This document shows, in pieces, positions 56,301-64,000 of a stretch of 64,000 bases of DNA. A model generated the notes under the pieces. That model ran no database searches. It was not told the origin of the DNA and was given only the letters and a program-made list of their open reading frames with translations. Position 1 is the first letter of the stretch. Each line of letters starts with the position of its first letter. The translations under genes and the position numbers were made by a program. This stretch comes from Vitis vinifera (lineage: Eukaryota; Streptophyta; Magnoliopsida; Vitales; Vitaceae): the NCBI RefSeq assembly GCF_030704535.1, contig NC_081810.1:5923501-5987500 (forward strand). Reading direction: 5' to 3'.

Positions 56301-57966
56301 CTAGGCTCTAACAGGTGTCTCAATTGCAATCTCTCCAGCATGCATGACATTTTCTGACTTTTCATTGGCTTCCCAGAGCTCTGGTAATGCTTCCCTGATG
56401 TTGTGGATGCTCTCCAGTGCATAATCCGCACCTTTTGTTTTGTGGGAAGAGCCAACCTACATCCATTTTTTTTGTAAAAAATTAGTGAGGATAACATTCT
56501 CATACCATCTATGAAAAATGTCATGGAACTATTTCAGTCTTCATCAACAACTTACCAGCACAGTGTGGAGGCCGACACTTTTCCCACCTTGCAGGTTGCG
56601 AAAGCTGTCGTCAAAGAACAACTGGAAAACCAAGAATTTAAGTTGTTAAAAGAAATGGATCGTCGAGGAAAAGCATAGAAATAAAATAAATGGAAATGGT
56701 ATTCTGCATGAGGCTACGTATAATAGTTAGAAAGGTCCAACAGGCATAACATGAAAGCAATAAGCCCATAATGGTTATCTTACTGTTTTTCGAGGATCGA
56801 TTTTGGCTATCTTGGAAGCTTCTTCAAATGCATCTGTAAATGGTTTGCAAACAATTGGGGTCCTTGGAAGTACTGAACCAACACTAAGAAGATGATTAAT
56901 GTCACAGATTCCAGCAGAGCCAGTTCCGGAGCCTCCAAGCTCAGAGCCATGCTCAGCCTCAGAAACGCTGCTTTTGTTGATGGGATTCAGAGTCTCAAAG
57001 CATATAACCCCTTCAAAGCAGTCCTCCAAACCAAGCCTATTAAGCACTCTAGCTGCATGACCCTTATCCGCATTTGTGAAAACCTATTTCACAAGCACCA
57101 AACCAAGGTCACCACAAGAAAAAAGGGCTAAAAACATTTATATCATATAGTCTATGTATTGGAAATAGAAGCAACTTACCACTTTTCGAATAGGCAAGCT
57201 AAGTAGAAGACTTCTCAGAACAGGGTCGGGTTTTAGCAACTCGTAGGGTAATCTCCCGTGAACAAAACTGCAAAACAGGGAAGTGTCGTAATTTTTACAT
57301 AAAAATGCAAAAGGACAGAAAGGGGGGGCCGGGGGCGGCGCAGGGGGTGTTGGTGTTGTGAATTAGTACCTATGGAAGTCATCATAGTCAAAATTATAGC
57401 CGATTGCCTGGAAAACAGAAACCATGATAATTTAACATGCTCTCATTAGTAATTTAAAAAGATATCAAACAGAAGGACAGATGCTTGTAGAGTAAAGCAT
57501 ACCCTGAGACCAGCCATTGTCGTCCCATAATGCTTGTAGAGTAAAGCACACATTTCAGGAACTTTATCTTCCTCAATGCCAAGCTTTTGAAGCATATACT
57601 CTAGATAAGGGTATTGATAGAAGGTTTATGATCAGTAAGAGAAATTAACAATTTCCATGAAAATCAGGAATCAAGAAATCATGTTCGCCTTACCTTGAAT
57701 ATTTTTTGTGATTTGTGCTGACAACCCAGAGCTCAGGGGATAAAGGGTATCATCTATATCTGAAATTTAAATACAATTAGTTCTAATAATCGTCTCCAAA
57801 AAACACTCCAACTAATATAGGGAGTTCTTAAGATCCAATTAAAAAATGTTCTAAATAATGTAGTCAGTTCTTAAAGGAAAAAAGAATTTCATCATAAAAA
57901 CTTACCAAATAGAAGACAGTCATATTTTGATGTCTGATCATACTGGTAGCAGTCTTCATGATCCAT
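56301..57966 (-). CDS. HAD-superfamily hydrolase, pyrimidine 5'-nucleotidase (SDT1-like) type
   Basis: Eight exons on the - strand give 290 residues without a frame error: 57966-57906, 57759-57694, 57600-57503, 57407-57370, 57267-57180, 57083-56784, 56621-56556 and 56456-56301. Motif I is FDIDDTLYP, with the nucleophile Asp21 and acid-base Asp23. Motif II lies in VVFTNADKGHA, the motif III lysine is in VCKPFTDAF, and motif IV is LFFDDSFRN. The alpha-helical cap contains QEYMLQKLG and KHYGTTMAGLRAIG. This plant group is related to yeast SDT1/PHM8, which dephosphorylate pyrimidine nucleotides; the substrate here is inferred. A TATA-like element at 59031-59039 and a 5'-UTR intron (58919-57984) precede the start. 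A low-complexity Gly/Ser loop (SELGGSGTGSAG) lies between motifs II and III. Confidence 0.9.
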
Positions 57967-59040
57967 TTCAACTTTTGAGGTTTCTGAATAAAAAATTTGG
58001 GCAGAGCATTAACATAAGCATATCAATAACAAGCTCAAATCTTATATAGCCCAAATCCTTGTATCATGCAGAAATGGATTAGAAATATTAGAAAGAATTA
58101 TTAAACATAAACTTGGCATCTTCAAGTTGATGAGAAATGCATTACATCAATGATTGTTCTGGAACATGTAAGTCTAGAGATAGAAGGAAACTTTTCGCCA
58201 AAGGTGTGATTTAGTGAACTTGAAGTAGCAATGCAAAAAAGAAATAAAACTTTCAAAATCTCATTTTGATTCTTCAATTTCACTCAACCAAACACCATGC
58301 TCCCAAAGGAAGTTGAAACTCCTTACACCTCAATAACGAAGGACCCAATACAAAATCTGAAGAGATTCAGATTTCAACGCCATGCTCACAAATAATCATT
58401 CCCTATTTAATCAATATACACTTTTAATTTCAACATTAAAAATCAGATCACATAAATCTAATCCCAAAATCTCAAACACCCAAAGCATCATATTACTTAA
58501 AAAGGAAAAAAAAATCTCATTCTAAGAAATCTCACAGAATTCAAGCAATGTTACTGAAAATAGGCACTTCAGCCCTCTGTTTGGCTGCTATGAAAATAAA
58601 AAAAACACCGACACAAACGCACATTTCTAACTTTGGGATTCTTTTGTTTCTGCTTTCAACTAAAAAGCCCTAATAGTCATATTCGTCCTTACCAAGCCCT
58701 GTGTTCACTCCCCGTGCCCTAAACAATGAAAAATCCAAGACCGAAAATTTTGATCTCTTCCATTTCCATCATTTCTCATCGGAAAAAACATCTAGCTTCA
58801 TAAAAAAAATCCGGAAACAGTAGCATTTTTCTAAATCCAGTGACACTTCAAAACGCCATTCCTTCCCCTCTCTCACATTTTCTCAGAAACCAAACAGAAA
58901 CAAGAAACGAGAACATTACCTAACAGCACCAAGCCCAAAATCGCCGAGAAAGAGAGAAATCAAAATCAAACTCAAACTCAAAGCGTAAAGAAACAGAGAG
59001 ATGTGTTGAAATGGGAGCAGGGTGAGGGGGTTTAAATAGG
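57967..59040 (-). promoter_or_regulatory. leader exons, 5'-UTR intron and TATA box of the HAD gene
   Basis: On the - strand, TATTTAAA (59031-59039) is followed by a leader ending GTTAG|GTAATG at 58920/58919. The acceptor TATTCAG leaves a 17-base leader exon, 57983-57967, before the ATG. The intron is about 936 bases and AT-rich. Confidence 0.55.
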
Positions 59041-60750
59041 TAAAGCCGTTCGAAGGCGTGGTCCGTGGATGGCAAGCCAAGGAAAAGTCACCCGAGACGC
59101 CCCTTACTTTTCCTTTCCGCTGAAAACCCGACCTTCTTTTCTCATGGCCCCCTCATATCGCGACACGCCACCCGCATGTACTTTGATACTTTGATTTTGC
59201 CGCGTCCCTCAAGTCTGGCTTCAATTCCACAATTCTCGACACGTGTCCATGTCAACAGAATCTCTTAAATTTTTACAGTAATTAAACTTCATAATCACGT
59301 GATTAGTATTAATACCTTAAAAACAAACCAAAATTCGTAACATGTGACCTATATTTTAAAGCGTTACGCGGAGTTGGTACATAAATTGTTCTAGAAAATG
59401 GGATTGACCTCAACCCGAATATTAAAATCCGAAGATGCTGTCAAAGTTTAAGCCCTTGACTTCAAATTTTCTTCGTCTATTCCACATCTGATTCTCTCAT
59501 GATGTGCCTGAAAACCCATCTTTAAAATTATTTTCACATTTTAGAATATGTGATGCAGATAAGATATTGGGAATTTTCGATTAGATCTCGGTTGTTTAAT
59601 TTAAGGAAAAAAAAAAAAAAAATGAAACGTGACGGTGTACGGGGTACAATAATTGGGGGCATTGAAAGAGACGGGCATTATTATTAGATAGAAAGCAGAT
59701 GAGCAGTTGGTTCATAATTATTAAACACACAGATGGCAAAGGCATGGACACAATATATATATATTTTTTTTCGTCATCATTTTCTTTGACATTAGGGCAG
59801 TGCCCACGTGATAATTTTTTCTAGATGAATCCACCTCTCTTCCCATTTATAATTATATGATCATGATTCTCCTAATCATTCAATATGGAACTTGTGATTG
59901 TGATGATATTCCAGTTTTCTTTTTTTCATGGCTATAATCATGCCAAGAGTGGCTTCTTCGTGCCATAAAAGATAGAACTTGAAATATTGGCACATTTTAT
60001 AAGATTTATGATTATATCGAGTTTTTTCATGATTATGTCAATTGTGGTTTTCAAAAGAAATATATAATATTGGTGTGTTTTTCAAGATTTATTAAGGGTT
60101 TTTCATAAATATATTAATTTAAAAATAAAGTTAATTATTTTTATTTATTATTTAAAATTATTTTTAATTTGAAGTCATATTATTAAATTATTTTATCAAA
60201 TATATTTAATTTATTTAATAATTTAAATTAAATTATTAAATTGGTTTACCAACCCCCACAAAAAATAACTTTTATATGATATAAAATTAGTATAGTTCAT
60301 ATGAAAATAAAAAACATGAAAGTATATCCAAACGAGCACTTTGTTCATCAATTCAATTTAAAAGGTCAAAAAACCCATCACAAATGTAAAGGAAAAAAAC
60401 GCTAATCAAATTAGATCAATTGCCTTCCATAATTTCATAATATTGACTGTTGTCATAAAAGACAATGATCAGAATTCAAAACAAGGCCTGAGAAACCGGT
60501 AGTACAGGAAAGTTGCATACCTATGTAGGCTATAGAAGCTTTATCATGGGCCCTAATGGTGTCATAAAATGGAATTAAAAACATGTTTTAAAAAATAATT
60601 TAGTATGCATGATCATCACGTACCAAATGGTCCAACAGCATGATTATACAAACATGAAAGCAAAGATTACCAAGGAGAATCAACAAGTTTACTTATTGAT
60701 GGCTTAACTAAAAACATTTCACCACCATGCTACACTTCAATCTACAAGGA
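59041..60750. other. intergenic DNA between the HAD and FtsH genes
   Basis: The part next to 59041 is GC-richer, the rest AT-rich. An inverted relative of the AT-rich repeat at 39655-39720 occurs at about 60190-60242 (AATATATTTAATTTATTTAA, then TTTAAATTAAATTATTAAAT). No gene is recognised. Confidence 0.5.
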
Positions 60751-60913
60751 TATCTTCTGAAACAGCCATAACCTGGTCTCCTTGAAGAAAATTTGGAGAG
60801 AGTTCTCCAAAGAGATAATGCTGCTATAATCAGAAATGACAGTTGTACAAAATTATAATTCATGTAAACAGCTTAATTTATTCATGTACAAGCACAAAGA
60901 ATGTCCAAAGTTA

Positions 60914-62253
60914 TCATGCGGGGACGACCTCTGGTTCCAGAGGTGGTGCACCATTCTCTGGCTCAGTTCTGCTGCTGTCTTGGGTTATCGCACTCTTATC
61001 ATTTTCCTCTTCAAACCCTTGCTTAAATCTGTCATAGTTTGAGGGTTCAAGTGATTTGAATGGTCTCTCTCCCAAAACTCTGGTCAAGTCATCTTGGTGA
61101 AGAACTTCCTTTTCAAGTAACAGCTCAGCAATCTGAGCTACTTGTTCTTTGTGCTCCTCTATCAGCTGAAGAGTGCGTTCATAAGCCTTACCAACCCATT
61201 CTCGCACTTCCGTGTCAATGATTGCCCCAGTCTTGCTGCTGTAGGGCTTGGTCATCTCGAATCCATCTTCCCGTTGAGGGAAAGAGAGGAGGCCCACCTT
61301 GTCACTAAAACCATAGACTGCGACCTGAGCATATGTCATCTTTGTTACCTTCTCCAGATCATTTTGGGCTCCTGTCGATATTCTACCAATCAAAACCTGC
61401 ATCCATAGGAAATGAACCCTGTCATCATCACGGCGGAAACACTGAAACAAAACACTAGAGGTTCGTCTTTTCTTTTCTAATATTGTAAGCAAATATACTA
61501 CAATATGCAAGGCTGATTTCAGGAGTTACAAACATCAGATAGCTTCTTTGTGCATTTTTAACATTAATCCTACCCAACAATATGAAAAGACTAAAGAAAT
61601 ATTAGCTACCTGTTCAGCTGCTCGACCACCAAGGGTCATACATGTCATGTCGAAAAGCTGCTCCTTGGTCATGAGAAGGTTTTCATTAGGAACATACTGG
61701 GCAAAACCAAGTGCTGCTGTACCACGAGGAACAATAGTCACTTTCAACAAGGGTTCCGCATGTTCCAAGAACCAACCAGCAACAGCATGACCTGATTCAT
61801 GGTAAGCAACAGTCCGTCTTTCCAGCTGGCTTATCACCTGCTTAACAGACATGGATGTGAAAATTTTCCTATGATGGTTTTAAAAATTAAAAAAGGAAAT
61901 ATGTGAGTGTGAGATGAAGAATTTTATGCCACCCAAAACATTAACCACTGGAGGAAGATGAATAAGAGTACCCCATATGCCATTTTTCTACACAATGGGA
62001 AGCTTGGAGGACATCATTTCTCAGTGACGACTGGTAAAACTCAATACGCATACTATTTTGATGAAGTAATTAGCATTAAAAAAAATATATGTTCATGACA
62101 AAAACATCTTAACATTAGACGAAGAATCATATAACAAATGCAATAAGTCAAAAATGAGTTACCTTATTCTTCTTCTCCAGACCACCAATTATCCTATCTA
62201 TAGCTGCCTCAAAATGATCCATTGTGACCTGTGTTCCTTCATTCCTTGCAGCG

Positions 62254-62285
<32 letters not shown>

Positions 62286-62807
62286 GTCTGCTCCTGCAAA
62301 TCCAGGAGTGAGGGCCGCAAGCCTTTGAGAGTAATATGATGGCTCGCGATCAAGTTTGATCTTTTTCAGGTAGATCTTAAATATCTGATCACGTCCTTTA
62401 ATATCAGGTTTATCAATAGTAATTTGGCGATCAAATCTACCAGGCCTCAACAGAGCTTTGTCTAAAATATCAGGTCGATTAGTGCCGGCAAGCACAACTA
62501 CTCCAGCAGTGGTTCCAAATCCATCCATCTCTACAAGCAACTGATTAAGAGTACTTTCACGCTCATCATTGGAACCTGAGAAGCCTCCACGTCCTCTTGC
62601 TCGACCAATTGCATCAATCTCATCAATAAATATTATACTAGGTGCACACTGCCTTGCTTCCTGAAACAAGTTTCTCACCCTGGATGGTCCAACACCAACA
62701 AACATCTCCATAAAATCTGAACCAGATATGGATAAGAAAGGCACGGCAGATTCTCCTGCAGTTGCTTTTGCTAGAAGGGTCTTCCCTGTGCCTGGAGGGC
62801 CCACCAA

Positions 62808-62840
<33 letters not shown>

Positions 62841-63597
62841 TTCATATTTTTTAGGATTCTTGAGGAAGTGAACAAATTCCATGATTTCTTGCTTTGCTTC
62901 ATCACATCCAGCAACATCTTTGAAAAAGACCTGTACTAGGTCCAAAAATAGATAAACAAACAATAATAATGATAATAATAATAATAGTCAGAGAGAGAAA
63001 ATCGAATGATTATAACCATAGGTGAGCAAGGAGGATATAATAATTATTGTATACTGTAAAAATATTGGATGCTGCAAACTAAAGACAAACCACCTTTGAC
63101 AAAAGAAACAGTTAGCTAACCTTATTCTTAGCATTCTTATCCACTTTCATAATATGGGCTTTTCCTATGTTGAATATTCCACGACCGCCCCTTCCACCCG
63201 TACCACCAACACCTAATCCACTTTGCATCCGCCGCCCCATGTACCAGAGGGCCCCCAAAAGCGCAAGTGTGGGTGCAAATCTCATCAATTCTTGGTACCA
63301 GACCATTTCAGAGACATATGTAACAGGAACATAATTGTGAGGGTCGATCCCTAATACTTCTTGAGCTTCCTCCAACTTTTCCTCAAAAGATTCGACACTA
63401 CCAATATTGAAAAAGAATTTATACTGAGCATTTCCTCTTGCAGGGCTTCCATTAATTGGCCCTTGGACAACATCATCACTTGCTTGATTGAGTGGTGAGC
63501 CCCTTACATACACCTTTGCAACTGATTTATTAGAAACAACTATGTGGTCCACCAAACCTGGTTCCAGAAGCTTGTTTTTAAACTCTTGGAAACTAAT
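60914..63597 (-). CDS. FTSH10: Mitochondrial FtsH (m-AAA, FTSH3/10 type) zinc metalloprotease, N-terminus missing
   Basis: Four exons, all phase 0, encode the last 651 residues: 63597-63121, 62930-62163, 61837-61610 and 61396-60914. The order is the intermembrane-space domain ([20 protein letters not shown]), a membrane segment ([18 protein letters not shown]), a Gly-rich linker ([13 protein letters not shown]), then the AAA+ module. That has Walker A GPPGTGKT, Walker B IIFIDEID, pore motif [10 protein letters not shown] and an arginine-finger region (RPGRFDR). The peptidase has the zinc site HESGH and downstream [10 protein letters not shown], which supplies the third ligand. The sequence matches the mitochondrial FTSH3/FTSH10 group rather than chloroplast FtsHs. 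It assembles into hexamers in the inner membrane with the active sites in the matrix. The targeting peptide and first membrane helix lie beyond the right edge. Confidence 0.93.
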
Positions 63598-64000
63598 CTG
63601 CAACATATTCAGAAACCAACATTAAAAAGCTAAATCATATGTAGACAGGCAAATTGGAAAAAATGAAATGACTGGCAGGCACAAGTCATCAACATATGAA
63701 TTATGCTATCATGTGAAAAGTAAAAGTCAACCTTTGAGTTCAAGTGCCTCAGAACCATGCAATCACCCAAAAAATTATTAAAGTAGAGGCAAAAAGAGGA
63801 ACAAAGCTACCAGACTATCATAAGAAAATTCCATGAGAAGATGCAGAGAAACAACTTAGCACATTTGAGGATAGGCTACCACTTTGCCTACTGAAGCTTC
63901 AGATTACATACATTTACATAATAAGTTGTTATTTAAATTACCGATAAATAGAGTTCCCAGTAGCAATTTAATAACCCACATGAAAAGAATATATTTTCTG
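63598..64000 (-). other. intron of the FtsH gene running off the window
   Basis: The sequence upstream of the exon ending at 63597 is AT-rich, with an acceptor GTTGCAG on the - strand at 63604-63598. No FtsH exon encoding the preceding residues is recognisable before the window ends. Confidence 0.55.

Noticed and set aside
1-64000. CRISPR arrays, operons, ribosome binding sites, tRNA or rRNA genes
   Set aside because: The window is eukaryotic nuclear DNA. The only regular short-period repeat is the LTR element, and no tRNA or rRNA sequence was recognised.

Overview
This is a plant nuclear genomic window. Genes are interrupted by short GT-AG introns, intergenic DNA is very AT-rich, promoters are TATA-type, and plant retroelements are present. 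Protein and intron features point to a woody eudicot. Vitis (grapevine) is my best guess, but that is inference from family resemblance and was not tested.

Layout. (1) 1-1759: 3' end of an oxysterol-binding-protein-related (ORP3-type) gene. (2) 1760-8633: intergenic DNA, then promoter and leader of the next gene. (3) 8634-12954: a complete nine-exon telomere-repeat-binding protein of the TRP/TRFL type (ubiquitin-like domain plus Myb telobox). (4) 12955-20400: AT-rich intergenic DNA with a decayed ~160-bp tandem repeat and a GT-rich tract. (5) 20400-46400: a tandem array of five GRAS transcription-regulator genes of the LISCL subfamily (SCL9/14/30/33-like), all on the + strand and essentially intronless in the coding region, here called A to E. 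A and B are close paralogues; C, D and E form a second group. B has lost the ancestral ATG (now TTG), and its 3' flank carries a young miniature LTR retrotransposon in a three-LTR state. E is broken by two compensating single-base indels. A decayed LINE ORF1 lies between C and D. (6) 47116-52315 (-): a five-exon MPP6-like nuclear exosome cofactor whose 3.6-kb intron holds a tandem duplication and a truncated LINE. (7) 53412-55338 (+): UFD1, with one intron whose 3' splice site reads TG instead of AG. (8) 56301-57966 (-): an eight-exon HAD-type phosphatase of the pyrimidine 5'-nucleotidase group. (9) 60914-64000 (-): the 3' two-thirds of a mitochondrial FtsH3/10-type m-AAA protease, running off the right edge.

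The single-copy genes are housekeeping genes (lipid transfer, telomere binding, RNA exosome, Cdc48-dependent protein turnover, nucleotide metabolism, mitochondrial proteolysis) and show no shared pathway. The GRAS array is the dynamic part. Flanking intergenic blocks were duplicated along with the genes, the copies differ in start codon, linker length and reading frame, and mobile elements have landed between them. I found no sign of a wholly new multi-gene system. The points most worth following up are the triple-LTR element, the start-codon loss in GRAS B, the balanced frameshifts in GRAS E and the anomalous UFD1 acceptor.
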